Shown: one piece after another, positions 8,891-17,062 of the stretch
Layout: each line of letters opens with the position of its first letter
Numbering within the stretch: the first letter of the stretch is position 1
From: Tuwongella immobilis
Lineage (GTDB): Bacteria; Planctomycetota; Planctomycetia; Gemmatales; Gemmataceae
Direction: 5' to 3'
NCBI RefSeq assembly: GCF_901538355.1
Contig: NZ_LR593887.1
Span: 4,750,920-4,814,919, forward strand
DNA: 64,000 nucleotides
The notes under the pieces: model-generated
The model's input: the letters and a program-made list of their open reading frames with translations, nothing else
Told to the model about the DNA's origin: nothing
The model's database searches: none
Position numbers and translations under genes: made by a program

Positions 8891-8982
8891 TCATTCCCAC
8901 GCGGTGAGAATGTATAGAAGCCACATCGAAAAGAAAAGATGGAACCCGACTTCCGGTTCGCTTTCTCTTCACTTTGGGCGAC

Positions 8983-9888
8983 TTATGCCCCGATATTCGT
9001 GAAATCCGCCTTCCGGTGGATCCGTTTCATCAAGCCGGCCAGCACGCGGCCCGGTCCCAACTCGTAGAATTTCTCGACTCCCAGCTCCAACAAGCCGCGC
9101 ATCGATGCTTCCCAAAGCACCGGATGCAAGACTTGCGAGACGAGCAATTGGCGAATCTCGGCGGGGTCGGTGTGCGGTTTGGCATCGACGTTCGACCACA
9201 CCGGAACCACCGGGGTCTGAATCGTCATGCTGGCGAGTGCGGCGGCGAGTTGCTCGTCCGCGGGCTTCATCAGCGGAGTATGGAATGCCCCGGCGACCGC
9301 GAGCCGCACGGTACGGGCACCCTTCTCCGTGGCGAGTCGTTCGATTTCGTCGATTGCGGCCGTCTGACCGGAGACGACGATATTTCCCGGACAGAGCCGA
9401 TTGGCGATGGCGATAAACCCTTTGGGCTTCGCGGCTTCCACCAATTCGGCGATCACCGGTTCTTCCAACATCAGAATGCTGAGCATGCCGCTGGGCGTGG
9501 CATCGGCCGCCGCTTGCATCGCTTTGCCGCGAAGGGCCACCAGCCGCAGCGCATCGGCGAACGGAATCGCCTCGGCGGCGGCCAGTGCGGTATATTCCCC
9601 GAGGCTGAGTCCCGCGACGGCGATTCGATCGGTGAAGGCAGACGGCTCCGTCTCACGGAGGACCGCAAGTGCCGCCATACTCACGACGAAAATGGCCGGT
9701 TGACTGATTTCCGTCGAATTGAGCCGTTCGATCGGCCCTTCCAGGCAGAGTTGGCGAAGATCATAGCCGAGAATGTCGTTGGCTTGCTCGAAGCAAGCGG
9801 CAGCAGCCGGGCTGGACTCGATCAGAGCCTTGCCCATTCCGATGCTTTGTGCCCCTTGACCGGGGAATACGAACGCTACCTTGGCCAT
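8983..9888 (-). CDS. fabD: Malonyl-CoA:ACP transacylase
   Basis: This 301-residue enzyme loads malonate onto acyl carrier protein. The N-terminal FVFPGQGAQSIGMG motif, nucleophile Ser95 in GLSLGEYTAL and catalytic His203 in GAFHTPLM are all present. The serine elbow reads GLSLG rather than the E. coli GHSLG. ATG at 9888 gives the family-typical MAKVAFVFPGQG start; an ATG three codons upstream is possible. It follows plsX by 44 bases in the rpmF-plsX-fabD run. Confidence 0.96.
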   Translation of the reverse strand: MAKVAFVFPGQGAQSIGMGKALIESSPAAAACFEQANDILGYDLRQLCLEGPIERLNSTEISQPAIFVVSMAALAVLRETEPSAFTDRIAVAGLSLGEYTALAAAEAIPFADALRLVALRGKAMQAAADATPSGMLSILMLEEPVIAELVEAAKPKGFIAIANRLCPGNIVVSGQTAAIDEIERLATEKGARTVRLAVAGAFHTPLMKPADEQLAAALASMTIQTPVVPVWSNVDAKPHTDPAEIRQLLVSQVLHPVLWEASMRGLLELGVEKFYELGPGRVLAGLMKRIHRKADFTNIGA

Positions 9889-9932
9889 GATCCCCAACCG
9901 TTCTCGCCCGGTCTCGTGCGGTGGATGCGACG

Positions 9933-10949
9933 TTATTCGTCTTCCCCGAGACTGGGCATCGCTTCCAGTTCTTGAACGATGCGCTGATTCAGATTGCTTC
10001 GCAAATGCTGACTGGCAACCCCGATGGCGTTTTGAATCGCCCGCTCTTTGGAGCTACCATGGCAAATGATGCAGACGCCGTCGATCCCCAACAGGGGCGC
10101 GCCGCCGAACGCACTGTAGTCGTACTTGGCCACCAATTCCTGAACCGCGCTCATCGCCAACGCTTTTTCGTGATGCAAGACGCCGAAGACGCTCTGGCCC
10201 ACCATCTTCATGATGAACTCGAACATGCCTTCGCAAACTTTCAGCACGACGTTGCCGGTAAAGCCATCAGTCACGACCACATCGACGGCACCGCGATGGA
10301 TATCTCGGCCTTCGATATTGCCGATGAACCGTTCTTTCAGCGGGCTGGAATTGAACAAGCCATGCGTGGTCTTGGCGAGTTCGTGCCCTTTGCCGGCTTC
10401 TTCGCCGACATTCATCAACCCGATCGTCGGCTGTTCGCGACCGAGGATATGTTTGGCGTAGATGCTGCCCATCACCCCGTACTGCACCAGATGTTGCGGT
10501 TTGGGAGCAATGTTGGCACCGACATCCAGAATAATGCACGGACCTTTGAGGGTCGGCATCACCGTCGCAATGGCGGGCCGTCGAACTTTGGGCAGAAACC
10601 GCTTAAGGCGCAAGCCACCGGCGACCATGGCCCCCGTGTGACCGGCACCGACGATCCCGGCTGCTCGGCCTTCAGCCAAAAGCTGCCAGCAGCGGGTGAT
10701 CGAGTTATCGACCTTGGTGCGCATCGCTTCCACGGGGGATTCTTGCATCCCGATCACGTGGGCGGAGTGTACCAATTCGACGCGGTCGAGCGGTGCATCG
10801 GGATGTCCCGCGAGGCATGCTTCGACCTGTTCCTGATCGCCAACGAGGATCAGCTTCAGATCGGGGTCGGCCTGAAGGGCTTGAACCGCGCCGGTGACAA
10901 TTGGGCCGGGGGCGTGATCGCCGCCCATCGCGTCCAGAGCGATGCGCAT
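9933..10949 (-). CDS. plsX: Phosphate acyltransferase PlsX
   Basis: This 338-residue enzyme makes acyl-phosphate from acyl-ACP for phospholipid synthesis. It starts MRIALDAMGGDHAPGP, the hallmark PlsX N-terminus. Later motifs GAGHTGAMVAGG, LDVGAN and VVTDGFTGNVVLK are also family-typical. The ribosome site AGGAG lies inside the end of rpmF, whose stop is 3 bases upstream, so coupling to rpmF is likely. The ancient rpmF-plsX-fab order is preserved. Confidence 0.97.
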   Translation of the reverse strand: MRIALDAMGGDHAPGPIVTGAVQALQADPDLKLILVGDQEQVEACLAGHPDAPLDRVELVHSAHVIGMQESPVEAMRTKVDNSITRCWQLLAEGRAAGIVGAGHTGAMVAGGLRLKRFLPKVRRPAIATVMPTLKGPCIILDVGANIAPKPQHLVQYGVMGSIYAKHILGREQPTIGLMNVGEEAGKGHELAKTTHGLFNSSPLKERFIGNIEGRDIHRGAVDVVVTDGFTGNVVLKVCEGMFEFIMKMVGQSVFGVLHHEKALAMSAVQELVAKYDYSAFGGAPLLGIDGVCIICHGSSKERAIQNAIGVASQHLRSNLNQRIVQELEAMPSLGEDE

Positions 10950-10952
10950 GGA

Positions 10953-11150
10953 TCACTTCTCCTGTTCGTAGCCCATCGCAATCAATTCCCGCTTTTGCGA
11001 ATTCGACCAACCGCAGTTGTAGCAAACGGTATGGGCTTTCACGGGGCTACCGCAACGACCGCAATACTGCACCGAAGCCGCAACAACAAAATGATGGCTG
11101 CGACGATGCCCTTGTTTGGCATGCGACGTTCGCCGTTTGGGTACTGCCAT
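10953..11150 (-). CDS. rpmF: 50S ribosomal protein L32
   Basis: This is a 65-residue basic ribosomal protein. MAVPKRRTSHAKQGHRRSHH is the standard L32 N-terminus, and a zinc ribbon is formed by CGRC and CYNC, so this is the zinc-binding (C+) form. It is the first gene of the lipid-synthesis operon and is preceded by a near-consensus promoter. Confidence 0.97.
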   Translation of the reverse strand: MAVPKRRTSHAKQGHRRSHHFVVAASVQYCGRCGSPVKAHTVCYNCGWSNSQKRELIAMGYEQEK

Positions 11151-11191
11151 TGTTCTACCGGGGTCAGAGCCATAAAGTCCAGAAGACGGTC

Positions 11192-11220
11192 ATCCTAGGG
11201 CGTTTGCCAACGACTGTCAA
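11192..11220 (-). promoter_or_regulatory. Sigma-70-like promoter for rpmF-plsX-fabD
   Basis: On the minus strand a perfect -35 TTGACA (11215-11220), a 17-base spacer and the -10 TAGGAT (11192-11197) lie about 40 bases before the rpmF ATG. No other promoter of this quality is visible in the operon. A TACAAT (11306-11311, plus strand) is a possible -10 for the divergent HIT gene but has no good -35. Confidence 0.75.
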
Positions 11221-11389
11221 GGAGACTCCGGTTCCCGATCGAGCGAACCCGTGGGAAACCGGTATCACTTGCGGGAAGATCATCGGCACTCCCCTGCGAT
11301 TTCGCTACAATACAGCCCAAGGCACCGCGCGAACAGCCCTTCCCTGGGATTTACCGCGGATGATTTTTCCGGTTGGTGGGAATTTGACG

Positions 11390-11899
11390 ATGGACCACTT
11401 GTGGGCACCCTGGCGATTATCGTATGTTTCGACGAACCCGCCACCGAATCCGGGCAATCCCTGTTTCATCTGCCGAGCACTGGAATGCATCGATGGACCG
11501 GAGGCGGATCGGGCCAATCTGCTGCTGTGGCGTCGGCCCCACTCGGCGGTAGTGCTCAATCGCTTTCCGTATAATAACGGTCACTTGTTGGTGGTGCCCA
11601 ATCGCCATATCGGCCAATTCGAGGAACTTTCCGACGCCGAACATCTCGAAATGATCGACAGCCTTCGTGTGCTGCAAGGCATCATTCGCACGAGCATGCA
11701 AGCCGAAGGCTTTAACATCGGTCTGAATTTGGGCCGAACGGCGGGGGCAGGTGTTCCCGGTCATCTTCATTGGCACTTGGTGCCGCGTTGGTTTGGCGAT
11801 ACAAACTTTATGCCGATTCTTACCGACACGAAAGTTGTGGTCCAAGCGTTGGATGCGCTCTACGACCTGCTTTCGCGGCAACTCCCGACCGCCGCATGA
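11390..11899 (+). CDS. HIT-family nucleotide hydrolase/phosphorylase
   Basis: This 169-residue protein of the histidine-triad superfamily is closest to bacterial Ap4A phosphorylase-like/FHIT-type members (start MDHLWAPWR, then CFICRA). The triad HxHxH is His125, His127 and His129 in GHLHWHLVPR. NRFPYNNGHLLVVPNRH is the conserved strand-loop. The start at 11390 gives the family-typical N-terminus; an in-frame ATG at 11360 would add 10 residues. Its stop overlaps the next gene's ATG (ATGA), so it is coupled to the dGTPase-like gene. Likely role: hydrolysis of dinucleoside polyphosphates or similar adenylylated nucleotides. Confidence 0.9.
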   Translation: MDHLWAPWRLSYVSTNPPPNPGNPCFICRALECIDGPEADRANLLLWRRPHSAVVLNRFPYNNGHLLVVPNRHIGQFEELSDAEHLEMIDSLRVLQGIIRTSMQAEGFNIGLNLGRTAGAGVPGHLHWHLVPRWFGDTNFMPILTDTKVVVQALDALYDLLSRQLPTAA

Positions 11900-13113
11900 T
11901 GTCCGCATCCCCTTTGGATTGGTTCGAGCTGGAAGCTCAGACATTGGCCCCGTATGCGATGCACTCTCGGGATAGCCGTGGGAGACAGTATCCCGAAGCG
12001 GCGCATCCGTTTCGGTCGATTTATCAGCGCGATCGAGAACGGATTGTCCACTCCACGGGATTTCGTCGGTTGATGGGCAAGACGCAGGTGCTGGTCGCTC
12101 ATATTAACGACCACCACCGCACCCGCCTGACGCACACCTTGGAAGTGGCCCAGATTGCCCGCACGATTGCCCGCCGACTTCGTTTGAACGAGGATCTCAC
12201 CGAAGCCATTGCGTTGGCCCACGATTTGGGGCATCCGCCGTTTGGTCATGCCGGCGAAGAAGCCTTGCACGAATGTCTGCGCGATCATGGCGGATTCGAT
12301 CACAACCTGCAAGGCTTGCGGCAAGTCGATGAGCGCGAGGATCGTTATCCGGAGTATCCCGGCTTGAATTTGTCGTGGGAGCTTCGTGAATCGTTTGTGC
12401 AGCACAGCAAACGCCGCGATCGTCCCGAGTTGGCCGAGTTTTGGCAGGTGGGTTCCCCGCTGTTGGAAGCCCAACTCGTCGATACGGTGGATAGCTTGGC
12501 ATATGATGTGCATGATGTGGATGATGCGCTGGGAATTGGACTGATTTCGCTGGATGATCTGGAGAGCGTCACATTCTGGCACGAGGCGGCCAAGCCCGTG
12601 CGACTGGACCATCCGGAATTGCGCGGGGATCGGTTTCGCACGGCCGTGCTGCGCGAACTCATCAACTGGCAGGTGAGCGATTTGCTGCGGGAAACCGAAT
12701 CGCGGCTGGTCCAGCATGGCATTCGCCACACGGCGGATGTCCGGGCCTGTCCCGAGCCGCTGGTGGAATTTAGTCAGCCGGTCCGCGAATTGAAGGTGGA
12801 GTTGGAGACGTTTTTATTTCGGCGTGTGTATAAACATCACCGAGTGTTGCGAATGGCAAGCAAAGGGCAAATGTTTGTCAAATCGCTCTTTGCGGCGTAT
12901 GTGGAGAATCCGGAGTTGTTGCCCCCTCGGCATTTGCGTCGCTGGAGTGGTGCCCCGCTGCGCGTGCAGCAAGGTGTGGCTGCCACCGCTCCTCCCGCGG
13001 GTCGCCCGATGATGCGAATTGAGCCGATCATCGGCGATTACCTGGCTGGCATGACCGATCGCTATGCCCAACAGGAATATCACCGTCTGTTACTTCCGGG
13101 GGCAGACTTATAG
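11896..13113 (+). CDS. dgt: dGTP triphosphohydrolase-like HD protein
   Basis: This 405-residue HD-superfamily enzyme is predicted to cleave dNTPs to nucleoside and triphosphate. The N-terminal FRSIYQRDRERIVHSTGFRR and LMGKTQV motifs are typical of the bacterial dGTPase-like group. Metal ligands are His80 (RLTHTLEVAQ) and His109-Asp110 (LAHDLGHPPFGHAGE). The C-terminal part (YKHHRV, SLF..Y) also fits. The start is the first of two ATGs, overlapping the HIT stop. The pair would control nucleotide pools. Substrate preference within dNTPs is not determinable here. Confidence 0.92.
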   Translation: MMSASPLDWFELEAQTLAPYAMHSRDSRGRQYPEAAHPFRSIYQRDRERIVHSTGFRRLMGKTQVLVAHINDHHRTRLTHTLEVAQIARTIARRLRLNEDLTEAIALAHDLGHPPFGHAGEEALHECLRDHGGFDHNLQGLRQVDEREDRYPEYPGLNLSWELRESFVQHSKRRDRPELAEFWQVGSPLLEAQLVDTVDSLAYDVHDVDDALGIGLISLDDLESVTFWHEAAKPVRLDHPELRGDRFRTAVLRELINWQVSDLLRETESRLVQHGIRHTADVRACPEPLVEFSQPVRELKVELETFLFRRVYKHHRVLRMASKGQMFVKSLFAAYVENPELLPPRHLRRWSGAPLRVQQGVAATAPPAGRPMMRIEPIIGDYLAGMTDRYAQQEYHRLLLPGADL

Positions 13114-13272
13114 AATACAGTCTGAATTTATCTCGTGACCGGGAATGGATTGACGATTGGGATCTCGAACAATCGCCAGGTCATGCGACTGCTCGCCATT
13201 GTTTCATTCAGGCGGACCACGTGCGGGTTCGCTGGGGACGATGATTCCGATCCCGTTCGGAGGTTTGGTACC

Positions 13273-14385
13273 GTGCTGTTGTGGCTGTTACGGGTCTGCT
13301 TCGTCGCCCTCGCTCTGGGGATTTCTGCCGGGGCGTACAATATTTTCCGCGAGTCGAATAATTCCATCTTATTCGGCATCATGGGAATTATCGGCGTCAT
13401 CACCATCTGCGGGTTGGTTTTGCTGACCGACCTGTGGGAACAGAACAAGCAAATCACCACCATCTCGGCGATGTACTTTGGCCTGCTGTTGGGGCTGGTG
13501 CTGGGGTGGTTATTCTTCAAGGCAACCGAGCCGTTTTTGAAATTGTGGCTGGGCTACGGGGAGAACGCGATTCCTCCGATTGTCGGATTGACGCAATTTC
13601 TGATTACCGTCCTCTGTTGCTATATTACGATCTCCACACTGCTGCAAACCAAGGACGAATTTCGGTTTATTATCCCTTATGTCGAATTTTCCAAGCAGGT
13701 CAAGGGTGGAAAACCGCTGGTTTTGGATACCAGTGTGATTATCGATGGCCGAATTGCCGATCTGTGTGATACGCGGATCATCGACACGAAGTTGATTGTC
13801 CCGCGATTCGTGCTGCAAGAGTTGCAGGCGATTGCAGATAGTTCAGACAAGCTGAAACGCAACCGCGGTCGGCGTGGGCTGGACATTCTCAAGCGAATGC
13901 AAACGAACACACGCATCGAATTGGAGGTTCACACGGCCAACCTTCCCGAACTGCGCGAGCCCGGCAAAGGCGAAGAGCGGATTCGGGTCGATGAGCGTTT
14001 GGTGATTTTCACCAAAGCCATTGGGGGGCGAGTGGTTACCAATGACTTTAATCTGAATAAGATCGCCCAATTGCAGGGCGTCGATGTGATTAACCTCAAC
14101 GAGATTGCCAATTCTCTCAAAACCGTGGCGCTGCCCGGGGAGAATATGGTCGTCAAAATCGTCAAGGCTGGCGATCAGATCGGTCAAGGCGTGGGATACT
14201 TAGACGATGGCACAATGGTTGTCATTGAGCAAGGCCGCGCCTTCATTGGGCAAGAAATGCCCATCATGGTCACCAGCGTGCTGCAAACTCCCGCGGGTCG
14301 CATGATCTTTGGTCGCGTCGAAGGCCGTCCCAACGGAAATCCTTCCACCACCGGATCCGGCACTCACGAAAAAAGCTCCGGGTGA
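13273..14385 (+). CDS. PIN-TRAM domain membrane protein (YacL-like)
   Basis: This 370-residue predicted membrane-anchored nuclease has four N-terminal hydrophobic segments covering about residues 1-130. A PIN domain follows, with acidic residues in LDTSVIIDGRIADL, DERLVIF and VVTNDFNLNKIA. The C-terminal TRAM-like RNA-binding domain contains GQGVGYLDDGTMVV. This order is that of Bacillus YacL-type proteins. GTG at 13273 is preferred because GGAGG lies 9 bases upstream; the earlier GTG at 13135 would prepend a non-hydrophobic 46-residue tail. It likely acts on RNA at the membrane, by analogy with the family. Confidence 0.88.
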   Translation: MLLWLLRVCFVALALGISAGAYNIFRESNNSILFGIMGIIGVITICGLVLLTDLWEQNKQITTISAMYFGLLLGLVLGWLFFKATEPFLKLWLGYGENAIPPIVGLTQFLITVLCCYITISTLLQTKDEFRFIIPYVEFSKQVKGGKPLVLDTSVIIDGRIADLCDTRIIDTKLIVPRFVLQELQAIADSSDKLKRNRGRRGLDILKRMQTNTRIELEVHTANLPELREPGKGEERIRVDERLVIFTKAIGGRVVTNDFNLNKIAQLQGVDVINLNEIANSLKTVALPGENMVVKIVKAGDQIGQGVGYLDDGTMVVIEQGRAFIGQEMPIMVTSVLQTPAGRMIFGRVEGRPNGNPSTTGSGTHEKSSG

Positions 14386-14421
14386 CCTCGATGGGTGCAT
14401 TCCACCCGCGGAGGCTTCACC

Positions 14422-15195
14422 ATGACCTCATTGAGACGTTTCTGGGGACCGTTTTGCTGCTCACTGCTCGCCATTTCCGGCGGGCAAGCAGCCGATCCCC
14501 CGGCTTCCTCTTCTCCCGATCCATCCGGCGGTTCGTTGACCACTCCCCCGAAACCGAATGGGAATGTCAATCGCTCGGAAATCGAACTCGTTGAAAATAT
14601 CATCGCGGCCCGTCGAACGTACCAGACCACGCTCGAAAAACTGCGCACGTTCTACATCGAAAACGGCGATAACGAACGGGCGCGCTGGGCTGAAGAAGAA
14701 CTCCTTGCCTTTCACCGCATTCTCAAACAATCGTACCGTTTGGATGTCGGCGATGTGCCGCCGCCGAATATGGTCCCCGCGTTTAACGTCCGCGAGGCCA
14801 ATGAGTTATATCGCCGCGCGATGCTCTACAAGGATCGTGGCTTTGGCAGCGATTTCTTGGATAATCAGCGCCGCGCCGAATTGTTGTTGCAACAACTGCT
14901 CACGCAGTATCCCCGTTGCGACAAAATTAGCGATGCCGCCTATCAACTCGGCGACATCTACGAAAGCCGCGCTTTCCGACAATATCGTCGGGCGGCTGCG
15001 TATTTCGAACGCTCGTTCCAATGGAGCAAAGGCACCAGCACCGATGCCCGATTGCGAGCGGCCCGCATCTACGACAAATCGTTGGCCGAACGGGCCCGCG
15101 CCATCGAACTGTACCGCGAAGTGAAGGAAAACGATACCGACTCCGCCCGCATCCAAGAAGCCGATCGTCGATTGGCGGAACTCTCGGCCCGGTAA
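14422..15195 (+). CDS. Exported TPR-like protein
   Basis: This 257-residue protein has an N-terminal signal peptide (MTSLRRFWGPFCCSLLAISG, probable cleavage after GGQAA) followed by a Pro/Ser-rich linker. The rest is alpha-helical with TPR-like pairs, for example ANELYRRAMLYKDRGFG, AAYQLGDIYESRAF and RAIELYREVKEND, and resembles YbgF/BamD-like helical repeat proteins. ATG at 14422 follows GGAGG by 8 bases. It lies 36 bases after the PIN-TRAM gene and is followed by a hairpin. A role as an envelope protein-binding adaptor is an inference; no enzymatic motif is visible. Confidence 0.8.
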   Translation: MTSLRRFWGPFCCSLLAISGGQAADPPASSSPDPSGGSLTTPPKPNGNVNRSEIELVENIIAARRTYQTTLEKLRTFYIENGDNERARWAEEELLAFHRILKQSYRLDVGDVPPPNMVPAFNVREANELYRRAMLYKDRGFGSDFLDNQRRAELLLQQLLTQYPRCDKISDAAYQLGDIYESRAFRQYRRAAAYFERSFQWSKGTSTDARLRAARIYDKSLAERARAIELYREVKENDTDSARIQEADRRLAELSAR

Positions 15196-15260
15196 CGGGT
15201 TCGGGAGCGAAAATCCGCGACGGGGTTGCTCGGAATTCCGGGATGCACCATCGCTCACCG

Positions 15261-15299
15261 ACAGACCGCTTGAGGGGGATTTCTCCTCGGGCGGTCTGT
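15261..15299 (+). terminator. Hairpin terminator candidate after the TPR gene
   Basis: ACAGACCGC (15261-15269) and GCGGTCTGT (15291-15299) form a perfect 9-bp stem enclosing 21 bases. TTGGTCATTT follows, which is only a weak T-tract. It lies 65 bases after the preceding stop and before the next gene's upstream region. Confidence 0.55.
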
Positions 15300-15456
15300 T
15301 GGTCATTTCGGCATGTTACCAGCTTGTGACCCCCAAAATCGCATTCCCCGGTTAGACTGCTTTCAGTCGCAACGGCCCGGCGAACGCGATGGGAATTCCG
15401 ACCGCAGGACGCGGAATTCCACTTTCCGGGAACGGTCTGTGCGTGAGGGTGAGTCC

Positions 15457-16014
15457 ATGAAATATCTGTGGATGCTCTTTCTGACCATGATTGCATTGTC
15501 GCTGGGACAAGCCAAGGAACCCGTGGTGATTTCGGTGCCGAATAATCCGGCAATCGACACGCCGGGATTCTTGAAGAACACCCAAGACGCGGTGAAACAC
15601 CGAGAAAATCGCCGCGTGACCGAAGAGGAATTCATTCGCATGAGCCGCGAACCGGGCACGATCATTCTGGATGCCCGCAGCAAAGAAAAATTCGATCTGC
15701 TGCACATTCGCGGGGCGACGCATCTGAATTTCTCGGACATCACCGTGGAAAGTTTGAAGCGCGTAATTCCCGACCCCAACACCCGCATCTTGATTTACTG
15801 CAACAACAATTTCAAAAACGCGCTCATCCCCTTCCCCACGAAGGCGATCGTCGCCCCGTTGAATCTCCCCACGTTCGTCACGCTGTATTCCTACGGTTAT
15901 CGAAATGTCTACGAACTGGGACCACTTCTCGATCCGAAATCTTGCAAAATCGAATTTGAATCGACGAAATCTGCGGAACCAAACGTCCAATCTACAGTGC
16001 AATCCGCTCGCTAA
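15457..16014 (+). CDS. Exported rhodanese-like domain protein
   Basis: This 185-residue protein has a signal peptide (MKYLWMLFLTMIALSLGQAK). One rhodanese-like domain follows: an N-terminal helix (RVTEEEFIRM), then TIILDARSKEKFDLLHIRGA and the active-site loop in LIYCNNNFKN. The loop Cys is present, but the loop reads CNNNFKN rather than the usual CxxGxR, so sulfurtransferase activity is uncertain. GTGAGGGTGAG precedes the ATG. It stands alone between a terminator-like hairpin and the LRAT-fold gene. It may be a periplasmic persulfide or redox-related protein. Confidence 0.85.
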   Translation: MKYLWMLFLTMIALSLGQAKEPVVISVPNNPAIDTPGFLKNTQDAVKHRENRRVTEEEFIRMSREPGTIILDARSKEKFDLLHIRGATHLNFSDITVESLKRVIPDPNTRILIYCNNNFKNALIPFPTKAIVAPLNLPTFVTLYSYGYRNVYELGPLLDPKSCKIEFESTKSAEPNVQSTVQSAR

Positions 16015-16111
16015 TTCGGCGAATGATCCTTGCAGCGGGCCGGTGTAATCCGCTCCGGCTCGACGATGGGACGCAATCGGACTCAATGGGACGCATCTGG
16101 GGACGACGATT

Positions 16112-16861
16112 ATGGCAAAGGGCGATCATCTGATTGTGGCCATGGGAGTGATCGACCATCATGGCATCGACTTAGGCGATGGCACCGTTGTCCATTGGTC
16201 CAGCGGCATGCCCGGCGACAAGGATTTTACCAATCCGCGAGACATCGCCGCCCGGCAAGCCGCCTCGGAAATTCGTCGTGCCCCGCTGTCCGAATTCGGT
16301 TCACCAGAAACGATTCGGATTCGGGAATATGCCGACGGTTGGGATGCCGACACCGTGGTGGAACGTGCTGTAAGCCGCCTTGGTGAACGGGGTTACAACG
16401 TCGCCACCAACAATTGCGAGCACTTTGCGACCTGGTGCAAAATCGGCGAACATGCCAGTCACCAGGTGGAAATGGTGACGCGCCGAGTGACGGCGACGGG
16501 AACCAAAGTGATTACCCGAACCGTAGCAAAAACAATCACCAGAACAACTGCACGAATGGGTGGCAAATCGCTGCTGCGGGCTGCCTCCCCATGGCTGCTT
16601 CTGGCGGATGCCGCGCAACTGCTCACCGAGTGGCAGGCGACCCGTTCCGGGGCCGCGCCCAAACAAGCCGAAGACGCCGGAAAGGCTGTTGGGTGTGCGA
16701 GTTCCGTCGGAATCGGGACGCTCGTTGGTGGACCAGTCGGCGCAATCGTCGGGCTGGGCATCTGGGCCGCCGGAGAATGGGTCGGATCGAAAATTACGGA
16801 AATGCAAGCAATTCCGGAATCGAAAATTCATCTGGATTCCCCCGCGCCGGTCGGGGTATGA
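16112..16861 (+). CDS. LRAT-fold (NlpC/P60 superfamily) protein with glycine-rich membrane tail
   Basis: This 249-residue protein carries an LRAT-type permuted papain-like domain at the N-terminus. HHGIDLGDGTVVHWS supplies the conserved histidines, and Cys102 lies in the signature NNCEHFATW. In eukaryotic LRAT and HRASLS proteins this Cys-His-His set catalyses acyl transfer or phospholipase reactions. Residues 125-150 are Thr/Arg-rich. The C-terminal third has a hydrophobic segment (SLLRAASPWLLLADAAQLL) and a glycine-zipper-like segment (GTLVGGPVGAIVGLGIWAAG) that could insert in membranes. No export signal is visible. Phospholipid-directed acyltransferase or lipase activity is inferred from the family; the tail may mediate membrane attachment or damage. 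Confidence 0.82.
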   Translation: MAKGDHLIVAMGVIDHHGIDLGDGTVVHWSSGMPGDKDFTNPRDIAARQAASEIRRAPLSEFGSPETIRIREYADGWDADTVVERAVSRLGERGYNVATNNCEHFATWCKIGEHASHQVEMVTRRVTATGTKVITRTVAKTITRTTARMGGKSLLRAASPWLLLADAAQLLTEWQATRSGAAPKQAEDAGKAVGCASSVGIGTLVGGPVGAIVGLGIWAAGEWVGSKITEMQAIPESKIHLDSPAPVGV

Positions 16862-17062
16862 TTCTGTTGACTTGGCGTTTCCGAATTGTCGATTGACCGC
16901 CGTTCGCCCACCCGATAGAGTCGCTCCACGCTCGATCGGGTTGCGGTGGTCGTTGCTCAATTCTCCCAAGTCCGTGAATTGTCTGACGATCCACCCAAAG
17001 TCGCTCTCCGTATTCGCTTTGGGGTGCGATGCAGACTGCCCTTACCGGAAATTGCGCAAATC

